From Caldilineaceae bacterium (GTDB lineage Bacteria; Chloroflexota; Anaerolineae; Caldilineales; Caldilineaceae): a DNA stretch of 64,000 nt. The number at the start of each line of letters is the position of its first letter. Within the stretch, counting starts at the first letter, position 1. This document shows, piece after piece, positions 15,853-25,516 of this stretch. The DNA lies in NCBI GenBank assembly GCA_958295845.1, contig OY282376.1:3113022-3177021 (forward strand). The letters run 5' to 3'. Position numbers and translations under genes: made by a program. The notes beneath the pieces are model-generated. The model did no database searches, had not been told where the DNA came from, and saw nothing but the letters and a program-made list of their open reading frames with translations.

Positions 15853-18723
15853 GTGTCTACCTACCTCCTGATTGACGGTCATTCCCAAGCCTTCCGAGCC
15901 TTCTTCGGTGTACGGACACCTTTGGTTACCTCGCGGGGGGAGTCAACCACGGCCGTGTTTGGCTTCTTTCGAAAACTGTTCAGCGTTCTGAGGGAGTTCC
16001 AGCCAGACGGTGTAGCTGTCGCATTTGACAAAGGCGCTACCTGGCGCCACGAAGAGTTTGGGGAATACAAGGCGACTCGAGACGCCATGCCGGATGAGAT
16101 GCGTCCCCAGATGGATCGCATCGAACAGGTCCTGGAGGCCCTGAAGATCCCGACGTTGACACTCGAGAATTTCGAGGCTGACGACATTCTGGGCGGTCTT
16201 GCTCGTCAGGCTGCAGATGAAGGCCATGACGTCCTCATCCTTTCCGGGGACCGGGACATGTTTCAGCTCGTCTCGGATCGCGTCAAAGTCCTCTATACGT
16301 CAGGCGGTCCGTCGCCGACCACGTTAGCCTATGGTGTCCCGGAAGTTGCCGAACGTTACGGCGGCCTGGACCCCGAACAGTTTCTTGAGATGAAGGCGCT
16401 TGTTGGCGACAACTCCGACAACATTCCCGGCGTGCAGGGCGTTGGCGAAAAGACCGCCATGCGTTTCCTAAAGGAGTACGGTTCTCTCGAAGGGCTTTAC
16501 TCTCACATCGACGAAATCAGGGGCCCGAAGACGCAGCAGAACCTGCGGGATGCAGAGGAGAACGTCCAACGTAACAAGAGGCTTATGACCATCGTCTGCG
16601 ACGTAGACGTCACGTTCGATGCCGACGGTTTTCTTTTGCAGGAGTATGACGGCGGCGCGGTACGCCGTATTTTCGAAGAGCTCGATTTTCGCGGTCTTCA
16701 ACGTGAATTGGACCAGCTGGGCGAAGCTGGTCTCAACGGCTACGGGCAAGGCCAGCCGGTTCAACCGGGCACCGAGCATTCGCAGTCAACACTCTTCTCT
16801 GATTCAGAGTCCGATTCAGATATATCAGGCTGGCGACCGACGGAGAATGCCACCGAGGATCACCCTTACCAATGCATTAAGAGCCATGCGGACCTGAACA
16901 GCCTGTGCGTAGCGCTTGAACAGGCGCAGATCCTTTCCTTTGACGTTGAAACCACCGGGCGGGATCCGATGAGCGCAGACCTGGTTGGGTTGGGTATCGC
17001 CTGGGCCAAGGGTAAAGGCTGTTATATTCCGGTCGGGCACAGCAATGGAGAGCAATTGCCCTGGGAGGACGTTCGCAATGCGGTGCAGCCCTTTTTTGCG
17101 GACAAGAAACTGCCGAAAGTGGCGCACAATGCCAAATACGATCTGGTAGTTTGCCGCCGGCACAGACTTGAGGTAGAAGGTCCAATTCACGACACGATGA
17201 CTTTGGCCTGGTTGCTGGATCCAGCCAGCCGAGCGATCGGACTCAAGAGCCAGGCTGAGACCGAACTCGGCTGGATGATGACAGAGATTTCTGAGCTCAT
17301 CGGGTCGGGCCGCAAACAGATCTCAATCGCAGAGGTGGAGATTGACCGGGTTACCAGCTATTGCGGAGCAGACGTGGACGCCACGATTCACTTGTGGGAT
17401 GTCCTCGCGCCGAAACTGAAAGAGACAAGCGAGCGAGTTTGGAAGCTCTACGAGGAGATTGAGCTGCCGGTCCTGACGGTTCTTGCTGATATGGAGATGG
17501 CCGGCATCCGCCTGAATACTGAATTTCTTTCAGAACTTTCCGAGAGGTTGGCATCGCGCCTACAGGAGATCAATACGCTGTTGAAGGGAATCGTTGGCCA
17601 CGAATTCAACCTTCGCAGTACGCAGCAGCTCAGTACTGTAATGTTCAATGAACTGGCATTTCCGGCCAAAGGGCTAAAGAAGACGAAGTCCGGCTTTGTC
17701 AGCACAGCAGCCGGCGAGTTGGATAAGCTAAAGGCATCGACGACCGAGTTGTCTTCCGAACAGAACCAGTTTCTCGACCTATTGTTTGAACAGCGCCAGC
17801 TCGAAAAACTGCGGGGGACTTATGTCGATACATTGGGCGGTCTTGTCAATGAGAGCACTGGCCGCGTTCATACAAGTTACAGCCAGGCAGGCTCCTCAAC
17901 GGGGCGGCTGAGCAGCAGCGGCCCAAATCTCCAGAATATTCCCATTCGCACGGAGCAGGGACGGGAAATCCGGAAGGCATTTGAAGCGGAAGAAGGCTGC
18001 GTACTGCTGGCGGCAGACTACAGCCAGGTTGAGCTGAGAATCCTGGCTCACATTGCTGAGGAAGAAATTCTCTTGGAGGCTTTTCGCCAGGATCAGGACA
18101 TTCATGCCGTAACCGCATCGCGGCTGTTTGACATTCCCCTTGACCAGGTCTCGTACGAGGAACGTGGGCTGGGTAAGACAATCAACTTCGCGACGATCTA
18201 CGGTGTCAGCGCCTTCGGACTCAGCAGCCGAACTGACATGGACCCCACCGAAGCCCAGCAGTTTCTGGACCAGTATTTCGCGACCTATCCCAATGTACGC
18301 AACTACATTGACGAGACCATTCGAACCGCCAACGAAGCAGGTTTTGTCGAGACGCTGTTGGGTCGCAGGCGCATTTTCACTGAGCTTCAAGGCAGTCTGG
18401 CCTTCAATCAGAGGCAGGCACTTGAACGGCAGGCGATCAACGCGCCGATTCAAGGGACTGCCGCTGACATCACAAAGCTGGCCATGCGAAATCTCCACAA
18501 GCGGATCCAGGCAGAGAGTCTTAAGGCGAAAATGCTGTTGCAGGTTCACGATGAATTGGTTCTGGAAGTACCTCATGCAGAATTGGATGTGGTTGCACCA
18601 CTCGTACGTCAAGAAATGGAATCGGCCTTCACGTTGAATGTACTTTTGAGGGTTGACATTGAGGCCGGACCGAACTGGTATGACATGGAGACACTGCCCC
18701 TTCCGCTAGCTCAGGCGCACTGA
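15853..18723 (+). CDS. polA: DNA polymerase I with active proofreading domain
   Basis: A 956-residue family A DNA polymerase used in Okazaki-fragment maturation and repair. Domains: 5'-3' exonuclease/flap nuclease (about 1-290, with SGDRDMFQL and GDNSDNIPGVQGVGEKTA), 3'-5' exonuclease (about 350-535) and polymerase (about 560-950). The proofreading site is complete: D364 and E366 in D-V-E-T, D430 in N-A-K-Y-D, and Y503/D507 in Y-C-G-A-D. Many thermophilic Pol I enzymes have lost it. Polymerase motifs A (D722 in DYSQVELR), B (R-G-L-G-K-T-I-N-F, with Phe at the ddNTP-discriminating position) and C (H899-D900-E901) are intact. A variable linker near residues 300-345 is serine- and acid-rich. The GTG at 15853 gives the family-typical MSTYLLIDGH start. 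Confidence 0.98.
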   Translation: MSTYLLIDGHSQAFRAFFGVRTPLVTSRGESTTAVFGFFRKLFSVLREFQPDGVAVAFDKGATWRHEEFGEYKATRDAMPDEMRPQMDRIEQVLEALKIPTLTLENFEADDILGGLARQAADEGHDVLILSGDRDMFQLVSDRVKVLYTSGGPSPTTLAYGVPEVAERYGGLDPEQFLEMKALVGDNSDNIPGVQGVGEKTAMRFLKEYGSLEGLYSHIDEIRGPKTQQNLRDAEENVQRNKRLMTIVCDVDVTFDADGFLLQEYDGGAVRRIFEELDFRGLQRELDQLGEAGLNGYGQGQPVQPGTEHSQSTLFSDSESDSDISGWRPTENATEDHPYQCIKSHADLNSLCVALEQAQILSFDVETTGRDPMSADLVGLGIAWAKGKGCYIPVGHSNGEQLPWEDVRNAVQPFFADKKLPKVAHNAKYDLVVCRRHRLEVEGPIHDTMTLAWLLDPASRAIGLKSQAETELGWMMTEISELIGSGRKQISIAEVEIDRVTSYCGADVDATIHLWDVLAPKLKETSERVWKLYEEIELPVLTVLADMEMAGIRLNTEFLSELSERLASRLQEINTLLKGIVGHEFNLRSTQQLSTVMFNELAFPAKGLKKTKSGFVSTAAGELDKLKASTTELSSEQNQFLDLLFEQRQLEKLRGTYVDTLGGLVNESTGRVHTSYSQAGSSTGRLSSSGPNLQNIPIRTEQGREIRKAFEAEEGCVLLAADYSQVELRILAHIAEEEILLEAFRQDQDIHAVTASRLFDIPLDQVSYEERGLGKTINFATIYGVSAFGLSSRTDMDPTEAQQFLDQYFATYPNVRNYIDETIRTANEAGFVETLLGRRRIFTELQGSLAFNQRQALERQAINAPIQGTAADITKLAMRNLHKRIQAESLKAKMLLQVHDELVLEVPHAELDVVAPLVRQEMESAFTLNVLLRVDIEAGPNWYDMETLPLPLAQAH

Positions 18724-18804
18724 GCCGGGGCCGCGTTCAGCGGAGCCGAACAGAGGTATTGCGGAACGCGCCTTACTCGATGCCGGCCAACCGGAAAGTA
18801 GAAC

Positions 18805-20532
18805 ATGATACGAGACCAGATTCGGCAAATTGTCACAGATGCAACTGCCAACGCACAGTCGGCCGGCCATTTGCCCTCGATTAAGTTTCCTCCAATAGAG
18901 ATTCAACGCCCCAACCAACCTGAGCACGGCGACTATAGCTCCAACGTCGCCCTCCTCGCGTCTTCGGCTATACGGAAGTCCTCCGGCCAAAAGGCGAACC
19001 CGCGCCAGATCGCGCAGTCAATTGTCGATCATATAGAAACCGGCGAACTCGTCGGCGGCGTCGAGCTGGCAGGTCCAGGCTTCATCAATTTCCGCCTTCA
19101 CGAGAGCTGGCTGCAGAAAAACTTGCTGTCAGTCATCGAGCAAGGTGCAGATTTTGGCGCCATCGACCGGGGCAATGGGCAGCGCTGGCAGGTGGAATAT
19201 GTGAGCGCCAACCCCACTGGTCCGCTCCACTACGGGGGCGGCCGCAACGCCGTGTTGGGTGATACGCTGGCGAACGTATTGGAAGCGGCAGGTTACGAAG
19301 TGCAACGGGAGTTCTATGTAAATGACGGCGGGTCGCAGATTCAGCTCTTCATCGAGAGCCTCTACGTCTGCTACCTTCAGTTGTGTGAGGAAATGGGTGG
19401 CGCGCCGAAGCGGGATGTGGAAAGGCCAGAAGGCGCCTACCAGGGCGCTTATATGCAGGACTACGCCAGGGTTGTAAGAGAGCGGGTAGGTGACCGCCTC
19501 GCCCACCTGGAGCCTGCCGAGGCAAAGGAAGGCCTGCGCGAAATTGGGCGCGAAATCGTCGTGACGGACATCAAGGATGAGCTCGCGACCGTGGGTGTCA
19601 CGTTTGACCGCTGGTTCAGTGAGAAGAGCCTGTACGACGAGGGTCTGGTGGACAGGCTGCTCAACGATCTGTCGGATAGAGGTGAAGTGATTAAGAGGGA
19701 CGGGGCGCTCTGGTTTCTGGCCAGCAAATACCCGGGCAACGAAAAGGACGAAGTGGTCGTGCGGTCCAACGGTGCGCCGACTTACTTCGCCAGCGACATT
19801 GCTTACCACTACGACAAGTTCTTTCGCCGCAAGTTTGACCAAGTGATCAACGTCTGGGCGGTGGACCACCAAGGGCACATTCCTCGTATGGGCGCGGTCA
19901 TGCGTGCCCTGGATCTGGATCCGGAACGTTTGAGAATTCTACTGTACAATCTGGTCAAGCTGATCCGCGACGGTCAGGAAGTGAAAATGAGCAAGCGCTC
20001 AGGGGACTTCCTGACAGTGCGCGAAGTGGTCGAAGAGGTGGGGCCGGACGCCGTGCGATTCATGCTGCTTACGACCAGTCCGGAGAGTAGCATCGAGTTC
20101 GATATGAGCCTGGCTGTCCAAAGCAAGAACGAGAACCGGGTCTTCTACGTGCAGTACGGGCACGCCCGCATCTGTTCTCTGTTACAGAGGGCGGCGCAGA
20201 ACGGTCACAAGAATCCAGAGGCAGTTCCTGAAGACGCTGCCGAGATTGTGAAACTTCTGACCGACCCGGCTGAGATGACTCTCATTCGACGCATGTTGGA
20301 AATGGAAGAGCAGATCGAGCTGGCGGTCGAACGGCTGTCGCCGCACAATCTTACCTACTATGCCGAAGACCTGACAAAGACGTTCAGTGTTTTCTATGAA
20401 AACTGTCAAGTACTGCATACTGACGTTCCCCCGCAACTGGCGCGAGCAAGGCTTTTGCTCGTTCTGGCCGCAAGGACGGCCCTCTCAAGAGTATTGAACC
20501 TTATGGGTATGAGCGCACCGGAGGCGATGTGA
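18805..20532 (+). CDS. argS: Arginyl-tRNA synthetase with an altered HIGH motif
   Basis: A 575-residue class I synthetase that charges tRNA-Arg. The N-terminal Add-1 domain (about 1-95) precedes the catalytic core; the C-terminal DALR-type anticodon-binding domain (about 450-575) ends in the usual LNLMGM-like segment. The ATP site shows K394-M-S-K397 in full. The HIGH motif in S-A-N-P-T-G-P-L-H reads H142-Y-G-G145, so the second histidine is glycine. The rest of the protein is intact and it is the only argS in view, so it should be functional. It lies 81 bases after polA in the same direction. No recognisable attenuator is present upstream. Confidence 0.96.
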   Translation: MIRDQIRQIVTDATANAQSAGHLPSIKFPPIEIQRPNQPEHGDYSSNVALLASSAIRKSSGQKANPRQIAQSIVDHIETGELVGGVELAGPGFINFRLHESWLQKNLLSVIEQGADFGAIDRGNGQRWQVEYVSANPTGPLHYGGGRNAVLGDTLANVLEAAGYEVQREFYVNDGGSQIQLFIESLYVCYLQLCEEMGGAPKRDVERPEGAYQGAYMQDYARVVRERVGDRLAHLEPAEAKEGLREIGREIVVTDIKDELATVGVTFDRWFSEKSLYDEGLVDRLLNDLSDRGEVIKRDGALWFLASKYPGNEKDEVVVRSNGAPTYFASDIAYHYDKFFRRKFDQVINVWAVDHQGHIPRMGAVMRALDLDPERLRILLYNLVKLIRDGQEVKMSKRSGDFLTVREVVEEVGPDAVRFMLLTTSPESSIEFDMSLAVQSKNENRVFYVQYGHARICSLLQRAAQNGHKNPEAVPEDAAEIVKLLTDPAEMTLIRRMLEMEEQIELAVERLSPHNLTYYAEDLTKTFSVFYENCQVLHTDVPPQLARARLLLVLAARTALSRVLNLMGMSAPEAM

Positions 20533-20665
20533 GCCTCTCGTTCCGTGAAAGGCGACTGCCCTACCGGTCGGCGGCGACGGCCTTACAGTGGGTGAGATGT
20601 GATGTTCTCCTCTCAGACTGATGTCCACTGACGAGCGCCTCCCGACTGGCACAGAGAAATTCGCA

Positions 20666-22267
20666 ATGTCCAAGAGTCTCAAAGTATTGGTGAGCGACAA
20701 GCTCTCAAACAGGGGTTTACAGCCCCTCTTAGACGCCGATAATGTTTTGGTTGACATATGCACAGATCTTTCGCCACAGGAGCTGGCCTGTCGGATTCCC
20801 GAATACCATGCGCTCCTTGTTCGCAGCAGCACGCAGGTCACGGCCGAACTCATAGGAGCTGGAAAGCAGCTGCAAGCGATCGGGCGGGCCGGCACCGGCG
20901 TGGACAACATCGATGTAGAGACCGCGACCCGGGCCGGCGTGACTGTCGTTAACACGCCAACCGGCAATACAGTCGCCGCGGCTGAGCATACGATCGCCAT
21001 GTTGATGGCCCTGGCCCGCAATATACCTCAAGCCGACCGAAACGTGCGCGCCAAGCTGTGGGACCGGAACGAATTCGTCGGTACGGAGGTTAGGGGCAAA
21101 GCACTCGGTATCGTTGGACTGGGCCGTATTGCCCAGGAGGTGGTCCAATTCGCTCTTTCGCTGGGAATGAAGGTATTCGCCTACGACCCCTTTGTCAGCC
21201 AGGAGTACGCCTCGCAGCGCCAAGTAACGCTGGTTTCTCTCGACGAGATGCTGCCGCTGGTGGACTTTCTCAGTGTGCATGTGCCCCTTACGGAAGCTAC
21301 CCGCAACATCATTGACGCGAACAGGCTGAAGCAGATGAAAGAGGGCGCTCGCGTTCTGAACGTCGCTCGCGGCGGCGTCATCGACGAAGAGGCGCTGGCT
21401 GAAGCGGTCGCGTGCGGTCACCTGGGAGGCGCTGCGCTGGACGTCTATGAGACTGAGCCTTTGCCAGAGGACAGTCCTCTGAGAAACAACGAAAGGATCA
21501 TTCTCACGCCCCATCTGGGGGCAAGTACGGTCGAAGCAATGGATAGAGTTGCGGAGGAAGTCGCGGTTCAGGTGTTGGACATTTTGCAAGGGAGACCAGC
21601 CCTGCACGCTGTAAACGCGCCCATCCTTCCCCCCACTGCGTTGAACACGATCATCCCCTACATAGATCTTGCGGAACGAATGGGTCGGTTTTTGCGCCAG
21701 ATAGACGAAGAGGGTATCAAGAGGCTGGAGATAACAGGCCACGGCCCTGTGACAGCCTTTGACATGGCTTATATTGTGGCATCCGCCATTCGCGGGGTTT
21801 TGTCGGGAATCGTAGAAGAGCGCGTTAACCTGATTAACGCTGAACTGATGGCCCGCAGTCGTGGCATCGAGATCGTTCAACGCAAGATGCCTAAACACGA
21901 ACGCTATGAGAGTATGATTGCGCTGCGACTTACAAGTGCCAGCGGAACGAACTCCGTGCTGGGAACAGTGTTGTTGGATGAACTGAAGATTGTAGCCGTT
22001 AACGATCTTTGGGTGGAGTTTCCAGCCGCGGGGAATCTTCTGCTGGCATCGCATACGGATCGACCCGGAATGATCGGTAGAGTCGGTACACTTCTGGGCC
22101 TTTCCGACGTGAATATCAGCTTTATGCACGTCGGGCGTCGAGCACCGCGTGGAGAGTCAATCATGGTGTTGGGCACCGACGAGCAGACGCCGACCAAGGT
22201 TCTGAAGAAGCTGGCCAACATTCAGGACATTCGCTGGCTGAAAGCTGTCGAGTTACGCGAATCGTAA
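20666..22267 (+). CDS. serA: D-3-phosphoglycerate dehydrogenase (long form with ACT domain)
   Basis: A 533-residue enzyme that starts serine biosynthesis by oxidising 3-phosphoglycerate with NAD. The catalytic and NAD-binding halves (about 1-310) contain GRAGTGVDNID, the Rossmann stretch LGIVGLGRIAQEV, the catalytic arginine in N-V-A-R-G-G, and the histidine in T-P-H-L-G-A-S-T. An intervening ASB domain (about 315-445) and a C-terminal ACT domain (about 455-533, starting near NLLLASHTDRPGMIG) mark the type sensitive to serine feedback. The ATG at 20666 is preferred because MSKSLKVLVSD begins the family-typical N-terminus; an ATG at 20621 would add 15 residues. The stop overlaps the next start as T-A-A-T-G, implying translational coupling. 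Confidence 0.96.
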   Translation: MSKSLKVLVSDKLSNRGLQPLLDADNVLVDICTDLSPQELACRIPEYHALLVRSSTQVTAELIGAGKQLQAIGRAGTGVDNIDVETATRAGVTVVNTPTGNTVAAAEHTIAMLMALARNIPQADRNVRAKLWDRNEFVGTEVRGKALGIVGLGRIAQEVVQFALSLGMKVFAYDPFVSQEYASQRQVTLVSLDEMLPLVDFLSVHVPLTEATRNIIDANRLKQMKEGARVLNVARGGVIDEEALAEAVACGHLGGAALDVYETEPLPEDSPLRNNERIILTPHLGASTVEAMDRVAEEVAVQVLDILQGRPALHAVNAPILPPTALNTIIPYIDLAERMGRFLRQIDEEGIKRLEITGHGPVTAFDMAYIVASAIRGVLSGIVEERVNLINAELMARSRGIEIVQRKMPKHERYESMIALRLTSASGTNSVLGTVLLDELKIVAVNDLWVEFPAAGNLLLASHTDRPGMIGRVGTLLGLSDVNISFMHVGRRAPRGESIMVLGTDEQTPTKVLKKLANIQDIRWLKAVELRES

Positions 22268-23181
22268 TGAGCAAAGACTCAAACTCGGAGAGTCGTTTCG
22301 GAATTCAGACAGGGCACCACTGCAAAGAGCGGAGCATCAGATCCTCCGGTCGCTGCCCTAGGGCGATTTCCTACAATGTAGTTCGGAACGTTCCTGTTGC
22401 TGCCGCGGCGTCGGCGGCAGGCAAGTCCCAGCGTGCAAGGCCCGCGCGAGGCCTCTCCATAGGGCTCCTGGCAATGGCACTCCTCTGGGTGGGCCCTATC
22501 CTCGCATGCGGCAGTTTTCAACCGCGACCAACACCAACAAGGGAGGCGCCGGTCGCAGAGCCTGCCGTCGAGACGCCTGTACCAGACCAACCTGCCCCGA
22601 CAGCTCCGCCCACGACAACGCCCAGCCCGACTGAGACGGCAGTACCAGCGCCTACCCCTACGGTTTTCGTTAGGAATCCACTTCCTATCGGCGAAGCGGC
22701 GCGGATCACCATTTTGGGCGGTCTCAATGTCAGGGAGCAACCCACCGTGAGGTCACCCGCGTTAACACTATTGGCCCAAGGGAAACGAATAATCGTTCTG
22801 GAAGGCCCGGTTAGTTCAGATGGATACATCTGGTGGAAGGTCGATGATAATCAGGGCACAGTTGGATGGGTAGCCGGGGGTCAGGGGCAGGAGGACTGGA
22901 TTTCTGCTCAGGTAGGTGACGCTCGCCCAGTTAACCGCTCCCCAGTCATCGGCGACCGGGTTATCGTCACGCTAAATGGTGAGCTGACAGTGCGCGCCTT
23001 CCCTGGTGTGGGGTCGACTATCGTGGCCCGGGCCGTGACCAACTCCGCGTTTACAGTCGTGGCAGGTCCTCAGGCCGCGGACGGATACTTCTGGTACCAG
23101 ATTCGTTCAGACGATGGTCAGGTGGAAGGCTGGGCGGCCGATGGCCGTGAGGACGAGCGCTGGCTTAGTCCGTTGGAGTAG
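22267..23181 (+). CDS. SH3b-repeat lipoprotein
   Basis: A 304-residue protein with two bacterial SH3-like domains (about 135-215 and 225-300), each with a G-x-L-x-V-R motif (GGLNVREQP; GELTVRAFP) and the W-V-A-G/G-W-A-A-D ending typical of SH3b folds. Before them are a hydrophobic stretch ending in the lipobox-like W-V-G-P-I-L-A-C (Cys81) and a long Pro/Thr/Glu linker. An exported lipoprotein that binds cell-wall or surface polymers is likely. The ATG at 22267 overlaps the serA stop, but a 60-residue basic head before the signal segment is unusual. An internal ATG at 22474, just before the lipobox, is an alternative start. It is the last gene of the polA-argS-serA unit. Confidence 0.8.
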   Translation: MSKDSNSESRFGIQTGHHCKERSIRSSGRCPRAISYNVVRNVPVAAAASAAGKSQRARPARGLSIGLLAMALLWVGPILACGSFQPRPTPTREAPVAEPAVETPVPDQPAPTAPPTTTPSPTETAVPAPTPTVFVRNPLPIGEAARITILGGLNVREQPTVRSPALTLLAQGKRIIVLEGPVSSDGYIWWKVDDNQGTVGWVAGGQGQEDWISAQVGDARPVNRSPVIGDRVIVTLNGELTVRAFPGVGSTIVARAVTNSAFTVVAGPQAADGYFWYQIRSDDGQVEGWAADGREDERWLSPLE

Positions 23182-23305
23182 ACTGACTTCGGCTTCCGCC
23201 CAACGCTTAAAACCAAACCGTTTACCGCAATTAAGGAACCGTATCTGTACTCTTCTCGAACGTAGAAGGGTAGCGAACCCGTCTGGACGGGACCAGAAAC
23301 GGTTT

Positions 23306-24514
23306 CTATGCCAGTCTCTTTAACGCGGACTCCAGGATCAACACGGCCCGCCAGTAATCGTCCAGGCTGACGTGCTCGTTGGGCGTATGGTCCAAGTTGC
23401 TGTCGCCCGGGCCATAGGCCACAATCGGACACCGCCAGGCTGGCGCTACGACATTCATATCGCTGGTCCCACTCTTGCTCACAAAGCGGGGACGTTCGGA
23501 CGTCTGTTCGCGTATGGCAGCCAGAAAACTGCGTACCAGCGGACTGTTGCGGCTGCTTCGCCACGCAGGTTCGTACCCGTGGAAGCAGAATTCCATGCGG
23601 AGCTCTTCGTCGCCAAAGTGAAGTTTCTGACGGGCGGCGTCAGCGCTTCTAACAGATGGCCTATCTGATGGCGCGTCGTTTTCTTGTACGCGCTCGCCGG
23701 CCCACCGCCACATTTCATTCAGGAACGCGTCAGCGTCAAACTCAAGCGGCAGGCGGATGCCGATTTTGGTCCACACAAGGTCCCGCATCGATTCGTCGGT
23801 CCAGGTGCGCAGTTCACGAAGGCTCGGCCGAAGCTGGTCAAAGTTCTTGGACCTGTCGCGGTTGAAGCCATCCACATACTCACCAATCCAGTTCCACAAG
23901 TCGACCGCTGTGGTAGCAACACCAGGATTGGGACCGGCCGAGTGCATCATGGGCTGGTCGGCTTTCATCTCCAACAGAAGGCGCCCCATATATGAGAGTG
24001 TGATGCGGGTGGTGCCGCTTGGCTCGCCGATGATACAGAAGTCGGGCGCTGGTTGCTGGCAGCCGTCGAAGCGGTCGCGGATAAAGCGGGCGCCCTTGCT
24101 GGTTGCCGCCTCCTCCTCAACCGCGCCGACAACGACCAGGCGGACGTCGTTTCTGTGAGCCCAATCAGAACCCAGTCGTGCTGCGGCAGCCGTAAATGTC
24201 GCCAAGGGCCCCTTGGCGTCGACGGAGCCGCGTCCATAGAGGACCGGTCCGTCTTTTCTCTGTTCGACGCGCACCGGTATGTCTCCGAAAACGGTGTCGA
24301 TGTGCCCAAGCAGAATTATAGTCTGCCCGGCGTCGACTGCACCGATTTCACCGACCGCGTTTCCCACGGCGTCGACCTGGCACCTGTCAAAACCAAGAGT
24401 GCCCATCGCGCCGGCCAGGTAGGTGCTGGCATTCAGTTCGTCGCCACTAAAGGAGGGGATCTTAACTAAGCGGGTCAGCAGATCTTCGGCTTCAATTCGG
24501 GAGATTTCAGACAT
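23306..24514 (-). CDS. M20 family metallopeptidase, LysK-like ([LysW]-lysine/ornithine hydrolase type)
   Basis: A 402-residue zinc amidohydrolase. Metal-site blocks are H71-x-D73 in G-H-I-D-T, D99 in [10 protein letters not shown]133/E134 in [15 protein letters not shown], and the late [12 protein letters not shown]. The last two match LysK/ArgE-type enzymes of the LysW carrier-protein pathway, which release lysine or ornithine from a carrier or N-acyl group. It is about 40 residues longer than usual LysK, through an insertion near residues 215-290. No lysW, lysX, lysZ or lysY gene lies in view, so the pathway link is by family only. An ATG at 24514 is chosen over GTG at 24523. It converges on the SH3b lipoprotein gene. 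Confidence 0.85.
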   Translation of the reverse strand: MSEISRIEAEDLLTRLVKIPSFSGDELNASTYLAGAMGTLGFDRCQVDAVGNAVGEIGAVDAGQTIILLGHIDTVFGDIPVRVEQRKDGPVLYGRGSVDAKGPLATFTAAAARLGSDWAHRNDVRLVVVGAVEEEAATSKGARFIRDRFDGCQQPAPDFCIIGEPSGTTRITLSYMGRLLLEMKADQPMMHSAGPNPGVATTAVDLWNWIGEYVDGFNRDRSKNFDQLRPSLRELRTWTDESMRDLVWTKIGIRLPLEFDADAFLNEMWRWAGERVQENDAPSDRPSVRSADAARQKLHFGDEELRMEFCFHGYEPAWRSSRNSPLVRSFLAAIREQTSERPRFVSKSGTSDMNVVAPAWRCPIVAYGPGDSNLDHTPNEHVSLDDYWRAVLILESALKRLA

Positions 24515-24550
24515 GTCCACCACAGTATCAGATCGGATATTCCGACAGCA

Positions 24551-25471
24551 TTAATTTTCCAGATCGTCCAACAGGTCACCCAGCTCCCTCTCCCAAACAT
24601 CGTCCAGCGGCATAAAGGGATTCTCAGTGAATTCTTCTTCCAGCTTCTGCATGTAGGCATTTACATCGAGCTGGGGGGCCTGCTGGGAGAGCTCTTCCAT
24701 CTGTTCTTCCATCGAGGAGATCAGTTCGTCGCTCTGGATCCGCAACTCCGACAGGTCCATTCCCAGGTGAAACATGAAATCGGCCCTGCGCATTATGTCG
24801 TACCAGGCCTTGACATCGTCTTCGATGCGGACACTCTGCGCCGGGAGCATCACCTGGCCAAAGTCGTAGGCAGGGACAAATCCGTGGAAGCAGATGTATT
24901 CCATGTTACGCTGTCCAGCATGGTAGGCGAGATAGGAGCCGATGGTCGTGCCGCCTTCATAGTTGGAGAAGCGGACGGCATATTCTTCCATCTCTTTACG
25001 CATTGCTTCCAGACTGAAAACGCAGGAGATATCTCGGTCCTTGTTGTAGGGCATGGCGCCGTAAACGCCGCCTACGGCCACAACTCGTTTGACCCCCAGT
25101 TTCTCGACGATATCAAAGAAGGCTTCGGCATACTCTTCTTCGTTGACGTGCGGTTCCTCACCAAGAAAGATGAAAATGCCCTTGTCGCCGAGCTCGGCGT
25201 AATAGATCTCCGTCTTGATGACACGCATCTCCTGAACTACGCCTTCTTTGGTGTGGACTTCAGGTCTCAAGAGGTGATGAGCGCCGGGCATTTGAAACAT
25301 GAAGAACCTGTCCCGGCTTATTTCGCCGATCTTGCGCGTATCCAGCTTCTCGATCAGATAGGCGGGAAGGCCGGACGAGATCGAGCCGGCGTCTGCCCAC
25401 TGGTGCCAACCGGCTATCATGACCATCTCACTGGCGGTCGGGATCTCCCACAAATGTACTCGCTCGTCCAT
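24551..25471 (-). CDS. PAC2 family protein (COG2047-like)
   Basis: A 306-residue cytoplasmic protein of the PAC2 (proteasome assembly chaperone 2-like) family. Typical blocks are the N-terminal MVMIAGWHQWADAG, the central IFIFLGEEPH followed by VVAVGGVYGAMPYNKDR, and YEGGTTIGSYLAYHAGQR. The C-terminal 60 residues are helical and acidic and probably form a coiled coil. Members occur in archaea, actinobacteria and Chloroflexota, and their molecular role in bacteria is not settled. It sits between a methyltransferase (45 bases upstream) and the LysK-like peptidase (36 bases downstream), all on the minus strand, so the three may share a transcript. Confidence 0.88.
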   Translation of the reverse strand: MDERVHLWEIPTASEMVMIAGWHQWADAGSISSGLPAYLIEKLDTRKIGEISRDRFFMFQMPGAHHLLRPEVHTKEGVVQEMRVIKTEIYYAELGDKGIFIFLGEEPHVNEEEYAEAFFDIVEKLGVKRVVAVGGVYGAMPYNKDRDISCVFSLEAMRKEMEEYAVRFSNYEGGTTIGSYLAYHAGQRNMEYICFHGFVPAYDFGQVMLPAQSVRIEDDVKAWYDIMRRADFMFHLGMDLSELRIQSDELISSMEEQMEELSQQAPQLDVNAYMQKLEEEFTENPFMPLDDVWERELGDLLDDLEN

Positions 25472-25516
25472 GTCTATACCTCGATTTCGCTAGATTCGAA
25501 CTGCGGCGGCGGCGGG

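Noticed and set aside
20752-20757. TTGACA hexamer that looks like a -35 box
   Set aside because: It lies inside serA coding sequence with no -10 at proper spacing and no gene start behind it.
20729-22129. A 466-codon open frame on the minus strand opposite serA
   Set aside because: The plus strand encodes a complete SerA; the antisense frame has no recognisable motif.
25491-25515. A GATTCGAA-like stretch resembling a tRNA T-loop
   Set aside because: The flanking bases do not form the 5-bp T stem and no acceptor, D or anticodon arms fit around it.
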